Below, piece by piece: positions 11,072 to 22,060 of a DNA stretch of 64,000 nucleotides. Within the stretch, counting starts at the first letter, position 1. Every line of letters begins with the position of its first letter. Source of the stretch: Trichobilharzia regenti (taxonomy: Eukaryota; Platyhelminthes; Trematoda; Strigeidida; Schistosomatidae); NCBI GenBank assembly GCA_944472135.2, contig OX235266.1, positions 17,649,925 to 17,713,924 of the forward strand, read 5' to 3'. Below the pieces are notes generated by a model. The model saw only the letters and a program-made list of their open reading frames with translations. It ran no database searches and was not told where the DNA came from. The position numbers and the translations under genes were made by a program.

Positions 11072-11810
11072 TACACACACTTTCTTAGTTACGTGCCCAT
11101 TAAATATAAGAGAAATGTTGCTAAAGGTCTTACGAGCAGAGAAAGAAAGATATGTTCGGATGATCCCTTACAAAGGGAATTTGAATATATTCAAGATTCC
11201 TTGATGGAGATGGACTATTCGAGTAGTTTCATAAAGAAACATATGAAAACATCAGGAAAAAACTGAGACTCTTACTGCACGTAAGAAACCTCTATTTATT
11301 AACTTACAATTTAATGGTGACTTATCTAGTGACACTTTGTTCCAGAGACCTTCCAGGAGTGTACGGAGAACGTTTTACGTAGCATACCTATGTTTGTCAT
11401 CCTCTAGCCGACGGATGATTGGGACGCGAACGAAGGATAAGCTTGATAGTTTTGCCACATCTATTTGCATTTATCAATTCAACTACACCTGCGGTGACAG
11501 TTATATTGGGCGTACTACTAGACAGCTTAGCAAACGTGTCACTACTGAACACCTCCCATCGTGGTTTGGCAAAGGAAAGAGAAAAGCAATCGGTAGCTCA
11601 ATTTTGTCACATTTAATTGATAGTGGTCATGTACTGTGGAGAAAACGAGAGCTTTCAAGGTAATTCATCGATTCCCACCGAATCTTTCCAATAGACTTCG
11701 AATTTGTCTACTGCACACAGTTAAGGCAGGTGATAGGCATTCGAACTATTAAACCTAAACTATCCATTCAAAAATGTTCGTACAGCCAGTATCCGTCCGT
11801 TGTCCTATTA
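11072..11810 (+). pseudogene. PLE thumb and GIY-YIG remnant
   Basis: Follows the RT after another shift. The clear part is 11337-11663: ICIYQFNYTCGDSYIGRTTR, then EHLPSWFGKGK and HLIDSGH. YIG, the EH pair and the distal His are present, while the first Cys of the usual Cys-X-Cys is Tyr. A shift near 11640 separates the C-terminal part, where PKLSIQKCS is a weakened version of the family signature. Confidence 0.78.
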
Positions 11811-12183
11811 AGACGTAACCAACGAAAGACTACTACACCATCCCTTGTTTATATTTTCAACCCCTTTCTTATCATCCCTTAATCTTATTACATCTTCATT
11901 ATAAACGTGTCTCATTTGCTTCCCTTACAATCAGTCTAGCATTACTTAGTCGGTTCATTTGTTTTTACTGGCCTTTATCGACTACTTCGACTCTAATACA
12001 TCTGTTTGTTTAATCATGCTGTTTTTTTCATTATTCGTGTTATCAATGATTGCCTCACCTTTTCATCCTTATTATTGATAAGACCATTATTATTATTATT
12101 ACTACTATAATGACTGATTGCACAATTTATATTCACCATCGTATTATCCTATAGACAAAACACCATGATTCGTTTATATTGGA

Positions 12184-13060
12184 ATTTCTTATTTGTAAAG
12201 TTATGTAGGTGTATTAGAGTTAAGCCTGATGAGATCTAATTGAATACAGGAATATTGTTCGCTTAAATATGTGGTGTTCTAAATTTTACTATGGGAATAT
12301 TTAATACAGATAAAGATGTAAATTGTATTTTATAGCTTTGTACTTTCATTTAACCTTATTTTTAATAACCTCACCACAGGTATTCTATACTTTAATATTA
12401 AAATTCTCTCCCCGAAGTTTTAAGTTCGCAGAACATGATTTGGGAAAATAATAGTAGTACATATTTTCTAGCTTATTAGTAATATGTTGAACATATAAAT
12501 AAATACATTGAATATAACTCTGAGATTAGTCGCTACAACTTTGATATATTCATTAAAAAATTGAAGGTTAAGCTACCTGTACACAAGTGGAACTTTTAGT
12601 TTTAATGATAGGCAGGTGAACTGATAAATGCCATACAATGATACTTCAGGTGTAAAAATGTTATCCTTTCAAAATATTCATGAACCTGCGGGAAATTATT
12701 AGTTTACCCTTGGACGTGGGGTTGGGACGGGAAGTTTTACGTATTATTTCAATCAAAAAGCAAAAGATGTAATTAGCATTTTAATGTATTCCTGTTAAGT
12801 GATTGACAGTTAAATTTCAAATGTACTTTTTTACTTGGTTAGCGATGGATAGAAATAAGGGATCCATCATCTAAATACACCTGCCTCACTACTGAGTCAT
12901 GGTATTCCTAATGAAGGCAGAAGACAGCAGCAATAGTATCAAAGGCGAAAACATTTTTCACAAAGACTAGTGTTGTGTTTAAACGCATAAAACAGCTGTC
13001 AGTGCGTTCGACGCCTCTTAAATGCTATAAAGTATAAAAATTGGGCATTGTGGTAGAGCA
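12184..13060. other. Spacer, nothing recognised
   Basis: AT-rich sequence of about 0.9 kb with no frame above 60 codons and no similarity seen to the other repeats. It separates two PLEs that each have inverted arms. Confidence 0.5.
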
Positions 13061-13639
13061 AAGGTTCATCATGGATAAGATTATATTTTGATAAATCACA
13101 CAGTGTTGTACAGTAATATTGACTGATGACCACGTTTCGAGCACAAACTATTACCACTCATAATCATATCAAGGCACTACTCACACAACTCACTTTCTTG
13201 CTTTATTTATATACATGAGGGGAATTGACTAGATATTGGAATAAAAATTAATATAAGATAATGTACATTCAGAAGTAATAATATGAGTGTTATCAATCAA
13301 ATGAAATCAGACGGGAAATAAGACGATTGTTTTTATAGTCATAATAATTAACTTGTTAGAATGTTATGATGTACGTGGACTGAAATAAAATTTCGAGATT
13401 ATTTATTATCCTCCTGTGATTTGACTGACTGGTGGTAATAATATCTTCCATAATTTTGGTATTTGCATTGAATCATATCTGTTGCATGTGTTGAGTGTGG
13501 ATTCATTCGATGAACCAGTATTCAGTAATCAATCCTTCTCTCCACATACCTATATTAATTTTTAGAATTTTAACCCCCTCCCACTCACCCTATTGTGTGT
13601 TTGTGTGTTAATGCATGCAGTGCAGTGAAGTGCTGAGCT

Positions 13640-13898
13640 TTTCTCTAAGTTGCTTATCGTCTTGGCATCAATCAGTCTAAGCTTAGCTAAATTCTTATGT
13701 CCCAACAATCTGATTACCCTCGATCTACTAGTTTGGCCTATGTGGTTGACCTAACTCACAGTCATTGCAGTATTTTGTAAATTATATTATTTTGTCTAAT
13801 TGGGTCCACCGGGTCTTTTAGCCTACAAAGCTTGTCTCTAAGTGAGTTTGTAGGTTTGAACGCCACCCTAATTCCTGCTTTATTAAGAATCCTACGTA
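13640..13898 (-). pseudogene. PLE linker and GIY-YIG start, subfamily D
   Basis: Minus-strand reading contains RILNKAGIRVAFKPTNSL, KDPVDPIRQNNIIYKI and a CNDCE-like pair, the usual approach to the PLE GIY-YIG domain. Decay follows within about 100 bp. A closely matching plus-strand version is at 28140-28340. Confidence 0.75.
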
Positions 13899-13905
13899 GG
13901 GTCTC

Positions 13906-14722
13906 GTCTGTCTGTCTGTCTGTTTTCGACATAGAACTTTGCACAAATGTACGGAAGTTCAAGTCGCCACACTCCGTGTAGCACGCGAAGCAAGCAAGAG
14001 AAGAAAGTACAAGAAAAGCATAATAGAAACAGTGAGCAGAGGTGTGAGACAAAGGAGTAATAAAGAAAAACAAAACAGTTTCATTGGAGATCATAAGTCA
14101 CAAGGAGTGGATGCATCTGCGCTAGCCACTGAGAACGATTTTGAGCCATGTCACCAATTGTTTCCAACCATAGATTTTTACCGTCCCGAGGACCCCAGCC
14201 TGGAAGTCTGCACCTTCCTACGTGGCTTAGACCAACTGTTGTGGATTCCATTGACTGGTGCCAAGTTTTTGTTTGACCGCCGCTAACATTGCTAGTCGAG
14301 GGAGGCGATGGCTTGGCATACGTAACACATGTCCTAACCATCTCAGTCTTTGTAGCTTCACGACTTCGTCGATTGATTTCCCCTGTTTACCTAGAACTCG
14401 ACGCCTAACCTCCATGTTGCTCACCTTATTATGCCACTTTACACGGGAAATATAACGCAGGCACCTATGATCAAAGACAGCTAGTCTTTTCATGTCTTCC
14501 ACTCTCAGTGGCCAGGTCTCACAACCATAAAGGAGGACGGAGTGGACTGATGAGCAGTACACCCGCCCTTTGGTCGATAGTCGAACATCTCGTCTATGCC
14601 AGAGTCGGCGTAAACTGGCAAATGCGAAACGAGCCCCCTGTATCCGTTCCGAGATTTCGTCAGAGATCAACCCGTTGGCACTGGCTGATGGTACTTCTCA
14701 AATAAGTGAAGCGGTCAACATG
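13906..14722 (-). mobile_element. LINE-2 (RTE-like) 3' fragment inserted in a PLE
   Basis: 5'-truncated LINE of the family also found at 51.8-52.65 kb. The frame at 14227-14670 contains EISERIQGARFAFASLRRLW, VYCSSVHSVLLYGCETW and LRWLGHVLRMP, the region C-terminal to RT. A shifted frame at 14081-14341 holds GRCRLPGWGPRDGKN and LETIGDMAQNR. It is flanked by GGGTCTC at 13899-13905 and 14723-14729, a 7-bp target duplication. The 3' end is on the left and carries a short GTCT-type repeat (13905-13925). Confidence 0.85.
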
Positions 14723-14727
14723 GGGTC

Positions 14728-15180
14728 TCAGATGTCCCTTACCTCTTTATATGGTATAACAGTGGTCGCCTTATATTCTTTCTTATTTATGCTATCATTA
14801 CTAATTCCACAATTATTTTTGTTTTGTTTTTGGCCTTTTTCGATATTCCTTATGAATTTTATAGGATAGTTATTTAACACCAACGCTTTTTCTGTCTGTT
14901 TTATTTCATCATTTAGGTCTTTTCTTGTGCTGCTTAGTGCTTTGGTTCGGTTTGTTAGACACTTAACTAAACCTGCCTTAACAGTCAACTGATGAGATGA
15001 ATCAAAGTCTAAGTATCTATTGGAATGAGTTGGTTTTCTGTACACACTAGTGTATAGTTTACCTTCTTCTATTCGTTTTATTTTACAATGTAACTTGATA
15101 GCTAAATCTCCTTGTTCATTTTCCGATTCAAATGTGAATTTTATTCCATGAATAGTGAGTTTATATGTGTCAAGAAATTA
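14728..15180 (-). pseudogene. PLE RT C-terminal and thumb part, subfamily D
   Basis: The frame at 14728-15045 has VYRKPTHSNRYLDFDSSHQ (RT end), then KAGLVKCLTNRTKALSS and NNYPIKFI, and ends with TVIPYKE just before the LINE junction. The motif YRKPTHSNRYL is characteristic of PLE RT. Upstream to 15180 a shifted frame continues the LHCKIKRIEEGKLYTS part. Confidence 0.8.
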
Positions 15181-15379
15181 GAGATATGTTCTGTTTTTAA
15201 CACTGTGGAAAAGTGTGTGTGGGGTAACTTGATATGATTATGAGTGGCAATAGTTTGTGCTCGAAAGATGGTCATCAGTTAATATTACTGTACAACACTG
15301 TGTGATTTATCAAAATTAAATCTTATCCATAATGAATTTATCCCCTAAATGCATCAATACTCACTGTTGCAATTGAAGT

Positions 15380-15785
15380 GTAACCGCTCGCAGATACAAT
15401 AAGAACTTTAAGACACTATATTATATAGCTTGGTTACAAAACTCTGTAGTTTTGACACAGTTCATAAATCACATCCTATTTGACACTATCGAAGGCATTT
15501 TCAAAGTAGGTGAATTCGATTAACATCACTTATCAGGAACCCTTAAGGATGGAAACCTAATGGAAAAGGATGAGTTAGGCGTGTGTTTTCAGGACTGAGA
15601 CTGGTATGATGTAGATCATGTGGGGAAGAAACGTTTCAGAGAACAGGGCAGAATCTAAGAGAGTAGTAAAAGTATACAAGAATAAGAGTCTGTCTACCTA
15701 AGACAACCTCAAAAAATTTCATTATCGATTAAAAAGGCTTCTAGTCTCTTTGAAATTCACTATGATTGTGATTGACAACGGAAGA
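15380..15785 (-). mobile_element. LINE RT fragment, old
   Basis: On the minus strand the segment near 15485-15525 encodes FTYFENAFDSVK, a degraded LINE RT motif A (usual form FIDFEKAFDSVD). No further motif is intact, and the ends are uncertain. It could belong to LINE-1 or LINE-2. Confidence 0.5.
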
Positions 15786-16024
15786 CTGTAAGAGAATAAT
15801 TGATCAGAATATCTCTCCATGAACAATGTACTTCCAATATTGATACTTATTCGGATAATCTTTCAACTAATTTTGTGATTACTACCCTTTCCTCTGCCCC
15901 GTATATCATTGCTCTAGCATTTGTAAAGGGTTTGGAAGGAAGAAGAGGTGCCTACCAATTTGAAGAAAAGCTACTCTGTTAAGCAATAGAAGAAGGGTGA
16001 CTTACGCCTCTAAAACAGCTGGGG

Positions 16025-16460
16025 TGAAATAATAATAAGACATCTGGTTACCAAGGCAAGGAAAAACCGTTAACGCCTTCTTTCTTAATACATAAATTGG
16101 GTTTCAGGCATTTGATGGAGATTACCTAGGCAAATTTAAGAAGAATTGTACTATTATGTCTATTGGTAGGTTTAAACGAATTCGTGATGCTCACCTCACG
16201 ACACGTATCGATGAAATGCGTGGTAAGAGCACCCCACTGATAGCGTCTTTTCATAGATGTTCAGAAAATCGAAGATATGCCGTTCTTTCTGTCCTTCCAA
16301 TGTAACTACTCTTGCAGATGCCTGCAAGTTTGTACACATTCAGTTAGAGTTGATATGAGAAGGGTATTTGTCAAATTTTGATTGCACCTAAAAGCATGCT
16401 GTCCGATAAACGTGAACCAACTTAGTGTCACAAAGATAATGGCTGGCTAAGTGAGGTATT
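16025..16460 (-). mobile_element. PLE subfamily A 3' coding fragment
   Basis: Reverse complement of the GIY-YIG part of subfamily A, matching 4540-4960. Recognisable words include CTGGTTACCAAGGCAAGGAA at the C-terminal end and TCTGTCCTTCCAATGTAACT over the nuclease motif. There are many substitutions and small deletions, and no frame remains. The typical 3' untranslated part and hammerhead block are absent. Confidence 0.78.
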
Positions 16461-16859
16461 GATTTTAGACTCTGCGTTACTTGTGGAAGTTTTGTAAGTT
16501 ATGCAGAAGAACGTATCGATTTGTTTGTTGCCTTCAGATGGAAACACCAACATCAATGGACAACCTGTGTGATAATAATCAGACTACACAGGCATCATTC
16601 AATGACATGACAGCTGAACATTACCTGTCTGTGATGATGGCAGTAAAGCGAGGGAACTAGTAAGTAGGTGGCACTGACAGATGATTTGAATCCTATCGCC
16701 AGCCAGATTTTCAATTCTACACGCTTACAATCATCAACCATTACACTAATAATTGAAATAATGGATTACATAATCAAAGAATATCTTTTTAGTTGTTTTT
16801 GTTACTAACCGTGTGACAAGGATTATGGAAAAGTACGTCGTCCTTTAGGGAGGTAGTAG

Positions 16860-17147
16860 TGTGGTGAGAGCTGCCTGTAAGTCAAAATTGGTGGACAGTA
16901 ATTTATGTCCCCAATATTGGTCATACGAAAAATGAGAACAAAGGCTTTGCGTAGGTGGATATATTTAATATATAGATGATCTGACATTCAAGAAACAGCC
17001 ACAAAAAGATGCATGGTTAACTTTCTGTGAGAAACAACCAATCTTCTGCTAACAACAATCTATGATAATGTACATGAAAATCTATAAATATGTGTTGATT
17101 TCCTTAATAGACGATCTGTTGTCTGACTCTTGTCTTCTTTTCTTACA
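16860..17147 (+). repeat. Gypsy-like LTR, array copy 1
   Basis: 288 bp, starting TGTGGTGAGAGC and ending TTCTTACA, so 5'-TG...CA-3'. It is preceded by a purine-rich AGGGAGGTAGTAG, a plausible polypurine tract, and followed after two bases by TGGTGTCGCTGCC, a plausible primer-binding site. A TATAAATA-like box at 17082-17090 may be the LTR promoter. Matching solo copies lie at 20857, 26552, 54257 and 59417. Confidence 0.82.
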
Positions 17148-17148
17148 T

Positions 17149-17549
17149 TTGGTGTCGCTGCCTACCGACAAATGGAAAGCCTATGCCCTGCAGTTTATGA
17201 TGGAGACATATGGATCTTCTGGCAGGACTTCAAGGCTTCTACTCAGATAAGTGGCGCTGAAGATCTGTCAGCGATGAGGCTGCTACTTGGTACTCTGCTG
17301 GGAGGTCGGGAGTAAGCAGCATATGAAAGTGTGAGGCGAAATACCGACGAATCTGTGACAGGGTCAGGCAAACAGTTTCCAAAGTGGGAAGGACCACATA
17401 TAGTCACGTTGATATGGAGTTACGCAGACACAATCACAATGATAAACCAAGAGAAACAGGTGAACATCCAGGGAGTGTCGAGATTCCAGACAGCAACACA
17501 AACGAGAAAAGTCCCCAAGAACCCTAGGGACGAGGAAACTAGTAAGTAG
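17149..17549 (+). pseudogene. Gag start joined to pol end, copy 1
   Basis: A gag-like start lies just after the primer site: ATG at 17172, then YDGDIWIFWQDFKAS and AMRLLLGTLLGGRE, typical of gag N-termini. It stops at 17313. The following frame (17331-17549) holds KQFPKWEGPHIVTLIW and QVNIQGVSRFQ, like the extreme C-terminus of a Gypsy polyprotein. Protease, RT, RNase H and integrase are missing, so this is an internal deletion derivative that could move only with help. Confidence 0.7.
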
Positions 17550-17741
17550 GTGGCACTGGCAGCTGATTCGAATCCTGACGCCAGCTAGATTTTCATTTCC
17601 TCACGTTTACAATCATCAGCCATTACACTAATAATTGAAATAATGGATTACATAATCAAAGAATACTTTTTTAATTGTTTTTGTTACTAACCGTGTGACA
17701 AGGATTATGGAAAAGTACGTCGTCATTTAGGGAGGTAGTAG

Positions 17742-18029
17742 TGTGGTGAGAGCTGCCTGTAAGTCAAAATTGGTGGACAGTAATTTATGTCCCCAATATT
17801 GGTCATACGAAAAATGAGAACAAAGGCTTTGCGTAGGTGGATATATTTAATATATAGATGATCTGACATTCAAGAAACAGCCACAAAAAGATGCATGGTT
17901 AACTTTCTGTGAGAAACAACCAATCTTCTGCTAACAACAATCTATGATAATGTACATGAAAATCTATAAATATGTGTTGATTTCCTTAATAGACGATCTG
18001 TTGTCTGACTCTTGTCTTCTTTTCTTACA
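17742..18029 (+). repeat. Gypsy-like LTR, array copy 2
   Basis: Exactly 882 bp downstream of copy 1 and apparently identical to it. Same TG...CA ends, same upstream purine tract, same downstream primer-site candidate. Confidence 0.82.
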
Positions 18030-18030
18030 T

Positions 18031-18431
18031 TTGGTGTCGCTGCCTACCGACAAATGGAAAGCCTATGCCCTGCAGTTTATGATGGAGACATATGGATCTT
18101 CTGGCAGGACTTCAAGGCTTCTACTCAGATAAGTGGCGCTGAAGATCTGTCAGCGATGAGGCTGCTACTTGGTACTCTGCTGGGAGGTCGGGAGTAAGCA
18201 GCATATGAAAGTGTGAGGCGAAATACCGACGAATCTGTGACAGGGTCAGGCAAACAGTTTCCAAAGTGGGAAGGACCACATATAGTCACGTTGATATGGA
18301 GTTACGCAGACACAATCACAATGATAAACCAAGAGAAACAGGTGAACATCCAGGGAGTGTCGAGATTCCAGACAGCAACACAAACGAGAAAAGTCCCCAA
18401 GAACCCTAGGGACGAGGAAACTAGTAAGTAG
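18031..18431 (+). pseudogene. Gag start joined to pol end, copy 2
   Basis: Repeat of the remnant at 17149-17549. The three frames (17944-18132 spanning the LTR junction, 18012-18197, 18213-18431) translate identically to copy 1. Lack of differences over about 680 bp points to a recent duplication or an assembly duplication. Confidence 0.7.
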
Positions 18432-18625
18432 GTGGCACTGGCAGCTGATTCGAATCCTGACGCCAGCTAGATTTTCATTTCCTCACGTTTACAATCATCA
18501 GCCATTACACTAATAATTGAAATAATGGATTACATAATCAAAGGATACCTTTTTAGTTGTTTTTGTTACAAACCATGCGATAGGAATTATGGAAAAGTAC
18601 ATTATCTTTCAGGGAAGTAATTGAA

Positions 18626-19095
18626 GTTATTAGTTTCTTACATTTTATTGCTACATATTCAAAAACCTTTACTATTATAATTGAACTTTTATGTACCAAA
18701 AAGAATAAACAAAATTGAAAATAATTATAATATGTATTTCTGTTTTGTAATTAGTAGGGAATAAAGTTGTTTTAATTAAAAGACAGGAGGTTCAGTAATG
18801 TCCAATTAAATACCCAATATAAATGTTTACATGTTCATTTATTCTATCACAAGACTGGGCGCCAAAGCTTTTAATTTTGTTAAAAGTTGAATTTGTATGG
18901 AAAGATGTTCTTGGGAAATTAATTACACGGATGCTTTGACACTTAAAAAGCAAAATCTGGATTCCGTACTAGTAGAAAAATAAATCTATGTGATTGATCA
19001 TTGGTATGTCATGCATCAAGTCCTGTATTTGTCTTGGCGGTGCCTTAATCCTATCCCTCGATTCACACGGTAGACTCTAAAATGGGATTAATAAT
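18626..19095. other. AT-rich spacer
   Basis: No frame, repeat or RNA-like structure recognised between the LTR array and the next PLE. Confidence 0.5.
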
Positions 19096-19158
19096 GGTGT
19101 TTATTATATCGACGAAATCATCTTCAGAGGCTAAACAGTCGTATTTGTACTTACAAAG

Positions 19159-19647
19159 ATGTGTAGTGATCTATTATTGAGTAATAAGTGGGGGGATCAC
19201 ATAATTGACGTAATTACCCAGAAGTGGCTACTACTTTTGAGGCGCACTCATAATGTCCAATTCAAGTTCAACAACACGATTTATAGACGAAGAGACGGAG
19301 TGGGAATGGGTTCAACATTGGGTCTTTTACTTGCAGACTGCTTCTTGGCAAGTTTGGAGAATAGTATTTTACGGCCTACTATCGATAGTTTCCATTTGTA
19401 CCAAAGATACATGAATGATACTTTCATTATATTTGACGACAATACCGACATTGAATTGATAACTAAAGAGTTCAGCAGCCGCCATCATGCCATTCAGTTC
19501 ACGTCGGAATCAGAGATAAACTCGGAATTTTTATTTTCTGGATATTTTTCTAAAAAAGAAGATCTGATGGCTCTCTCCAAAGATCGATCTACAGGAAAAC
19601 AACATGAAATGGTCAGTACACAAATTTCCATAGTTGGATCCCTTTGA
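19159..19647 (+). pseudogene. PLE RT fragment with altered catalytic box
   Basis: 162 codons. Readable: VQFKFNNTIYRRRDGVGMGS (motif B side), LLADCFLASLEN, then YQRYMNDTFIIFDD. The usual YVDD is YMND, so one catalytic aspartate is Asn. The first 30 residues are encoded by the inverted arm and are not RT. Shifts follow at about 19550 and 19640, and a short thumb frame continues at 19644-19841. Confidence 0.82.
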
Positions 19648-19911
19648 GAAGAAGAAGAAATCTGATCCATTCCTTATCCCCAAGAATAAGGAAGATATGT
19701 TCCAGTGAACTGGAGCGACTCGGACAAGTTCTAATAGAGAATGGATATCCTCCAAGGTTTATCGAGAAAAATATGAAGTTAAGGGAAAAGCGTGAAAGGA
19801 TCCAGACGGTGCCGAAGAAACTGCTACTTTTTGAGTGTTGAATATAAAGGTGATACCTCAGCTGAGATCCTGAAGAATCGCTAATGCAGATCACTGAGGA
19901 AAGCCTTCTTT

Positions 19912-20325
19912 ATGGCTGAGCAAAGTATCAATTTCTACAGCCGACGAATGAACAATGGATGTGTGAAGGATAAACTGCCGCTTTGGGTCACTCTAATGTG
20001 TGTTTATAAATTCACCTGCTGCTGTGGAACTGGTTATATTGGCAGTACAATGCGTACACTTTCCAAACGCATCTCTGAACATTATCCAGCATGGTTAGCA
20101 GAGGGACAATGTAAGACAATTGCTAGCGCAATTCTTGAGCACTTGGTGAACTCAAGCCATGCAGCTCCACCAGGGTCATCTTTCAAGATCATCTACAAGG
20201 TGAGGCTAAATGGTACAAAGGGCGTCAGGTTTCGACTTTTGCGTATGGCGGAGGCGTCGACACTTCGTTAATACAACCCCGAACTTTGTATACAGAGAAA
20301 GTTTGTCCAGTCTCTTATTCTACCA
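19912..20325 (+). pseudogene. PLE GIY-YIG domain, nearly intact
   Basis: The frame 19912-20271 has MCVYKFTCCCGTGYIGSTMR, SKRISEHYPAWLAEGQCK and ILEHLVNSSH. The Cys-X-Cys, YIG, EH and distal His are all present. A stop after AEASTLR separates the last residues PELCIQRKFVQSLILPWS, the family C-terminal signature. Apart from that stop this is one of the two best nuclease domains in the window. Confidence 0.82.
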
Positions 20326-20811
20326 TGGTCTTAACCTCCTCAGTAATTGTTCTCTGTAAAAAATTTTAATTTTTCTTTTCTTTTTTAATTTTTAATTTTG
20401 CTTTTAGTTTGCTTTTGCTTTAGTAATTAATTAACTATTATCATTCTCGCATGCTCCTTTTGTATATTTTCACGTCCTCTTCACACTTGTTAATTTGACA
20501 CTCGACTACCACCTTTATTCTCACTCAATAGCAACTTGAACCTTATCAAATGTCTATATTTGTTCCGTTGAGTACCACGTAATTTACTACTTTTAATTTT
20601 CACTTCTAAAGCCACTTCTGAGTAATTATATCAATTATGTCATCCCCCGACCTATTACTCAATAATAGACCACTATATATTTTTGGTATGTATAAATACG
20701 ACTGTGCAACCTCTGAAGATGATTTCGTCGATAGAGAAAATTTTCTTCGCTGAAACTGTCTTTTATTTTATTCATGACTCAATGGGTATTTTCAGTAATA
20801 TGTTTTTACGA

Positions 20812-21385
20812 GTTTGACCACGAATTGATATCAGTTAGAGAACCACAGAAAACCAGGTGTACTAACAGACGACAAAAGCCAGGCAACAGATCGTTTATGG
20901 AGATCAAGAGATATTTGTAGATTTTTATGTACATTATTACTCGTTATTGTTAGCAGAGTAGCAATGTCTTCTGATTGGTTGTTTTCCTGCTGAAGGTTAT
21001 TCTGTGGCGTTTTGTTAGACAGTCCCCTGATATATCTGCTAATCATATTCGCCTAAGTCTGCTGTGATTGGTTGTTGAATTAGTCTTTGTTCTTGGTTTT
21101 TTTTTTCATGACCAAGATTTGGGAAGTAAACACTAATGTCAATTGCTGTCTACCAATTTTGGCTAGCAAACAGCTCTAAAAACACAGGGGGTGCTGCCAG
21201 ACAGCTGTTTCATCCTAGTTTGAGAATCATCGGCAATACGCACACACTGGACTTCGAATCCAGGACCTTCCAGTTACAAGGCAAGCTCGTATAAAATTCA
21301 GCGGATGGGAACTGATTCAGCTGTCAAGTACTCCCTGGTTTTCAATGATGCTCTAAGTGATATCAACCCATGATCAAGCTTGTAA
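20812..21385. mobile_element. SINE B split by a solo LTR
   Basis: Minus-strand SINE B 3' piece at 20812-20856 (TCAGTTAGAGAACCACAG) resumes after the LTR at about 21182 (ACAGCTGTTTCATCC, then the B-box TTCGAATCCAGGACC) to about 21290. A plus-strand 3' piece at 21305-21385 (CAGCTGTCAAGTACTCCCTG) then follows, giving another fold-back arrangement. The hammerhead block is mutated (GAATCATCGG in place of GACTCTTCAG). Confidence 0.65.
20857..21181 (-). repeat. Solo Gypsy-like LTR
   Basis: Reverse complement of the array LTR family: CAGGCAACAGATCGTTTA near its 3' end and CTGCTGTGATTGGTTGTTG in the middle. It is about 325 bp, longer than the array LTR because it keeps the duplicated ATTGGTTGT-type motifs (CCAATCA boxes on the other strand). 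No internal region is attached. It sits inside SINE B sequence. Confidence 0.78.
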
Positions 21386-22060
21386 AAACAAATGTAATCC
21401 TTAAAAATCAACTCTCAAAAATTAATTAAAATATCAAATGTTTCTGAGATATTTGGAGGTAAGCATTTTAACAAAGTTTCGTTCTTGCTGACATTTTCAA
21501 GTGAGGCGTATCTTCAGTAACTAGTGGCCCACATTGATAACTACAGTTAAATGAGTTCTAACACAAGGGACTAGAAACATGACCATAGTTGCTTTCCAGT
21601 AACCACCGATGATAACGATTTCCTGTCTTTCAAGAAGACAATTGTGAACCAGATTAGAGCAGTGGTGATGCTACTGATTGAAGCAGTGTGTGGCGTGGCC
21701 CGTGTCTCCTAGAAGGGCATCACTTCCATGAGGGTTGCAGATATGCTTTTCTGACTAGCGCCTTTACTTAAACAAAAATTGGTGACTTCCTGCCGACTGC
21801 CAAAACTATGTGAGATTAGTGTAAACATCCATGTTTGATTTTAAATGTAATGTGGCATCTTCAGTTGTAGAATACTGCATTCAGCATAAAGAACTAGTGA
21901 CGGATTTTCAGCACCAGTGTCATTTCAGTCAGTACTTCTATATAGTTCAGACGCTTGTCTCAAGTGTCACTGAAAGCCTCTTTAGCGGCCTGCTGCAGCC
22001 GTCCATCAACAGCTGCCTCTTCCTCTCGATGCTGAAGATCAAACAGTCAGCTAAAAAGGT
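21386..22060. other. Spacer, nothing recognised
   Basis: About 0.7 kb without a convincing frame. The 78-codon plus frame at 21831-22067 has no recognisable motif and partly overlaps a SINE. Confidence 0.45.

Larger units (their letters stand above)
9955..12183 (+). mobile_element. Penelope-like element, subfamily C, with inverted arms
   Basis: Arms of about 240-250 bp at 9962-10212 and 11932-12175 are reverse complements: CAATCATGGTGTTTTGTCTA on the left against TAGACAAAACACCATGATT on the right, and AATGAACCGATTAAGTAATG against the copy at 11935-11955. Between them lies one PLE coding region with several breaks (10287-11663). This is the longest PLE in the window by coding content, since it keeps RT finger motifs. 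Confidence 0.88.
13065..15340 (-). mobile_element. Penelope-like element, subfamily D, split by a LINE
   Basis: Inverted arms at about 13070-13195 and 15210-15335 share the words TGATAAATCACACAGTGTTG, TACAGTAATATT and GAGCACAAACTATT. The minus-strand PLE code runs from 15180 to 14730 (RT end and thumb), stops at a LINE insertion (13906-14722), then resumes at 13898 with the segment leading into the nuclease. Codon phase across the insertion point fits once the LINE and one target-site copy are set aside. Confidence 0.87.
16646..18625 (+). mobile_element. Tandem array of a deleted Gypsy-like LTR element
   Basis: Period 882 bp. The order is internal 3' part, LTR, internal region, LTR, internal region. 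The LTRs (16860-17147 and 17742-18029) and following internal parts appear identical by eye, while the 3' untranslated pieces at 16658-16859, 17540-17741 and 18422-18620 differ among themselves, the middle and last being closest at their start. The internal region of 594 bp keeps only a gag start and a pol end. No outer LTR is seen at either side. Unequal LTR recombination or a local duplication would explain it. An assembly repeat error is possible. Confidence 0.85.
19096..20775 (+). mobile_element. Penelope-like element, subfamily E, with inverted arms
   Basis: Left arm 19096-19235 is the reverse complement of the 3' region 20610-20740: GACGAAATCATCTTCAGAGG against CCTCTGAAGATGATTTCGTC, and CTATTATTGAGTAATAAGTG against the block at about 20655-20675. 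RT lies at 19159-19647 (starting inside the arm) and the nuclease at 19912-20271. A 3' untranslated region rich in T follows. Confidence 0.87.

Noticed and set aside
16646..18625. Duplicated host gene or satellite
   Set aside because: The unit has LTR ends, a purine tract, a primer-site candidate and gag/pol-like text, so it is an LTR-element array.
20690..20770. Possible hammerhead (CTGAAGA ... GAGAAAA) at the subfamily E PLE end
   Set aside because: No consistent stem I or stem II could be drawn, and related ends at 45.1 and 57.5 kb lack the core.
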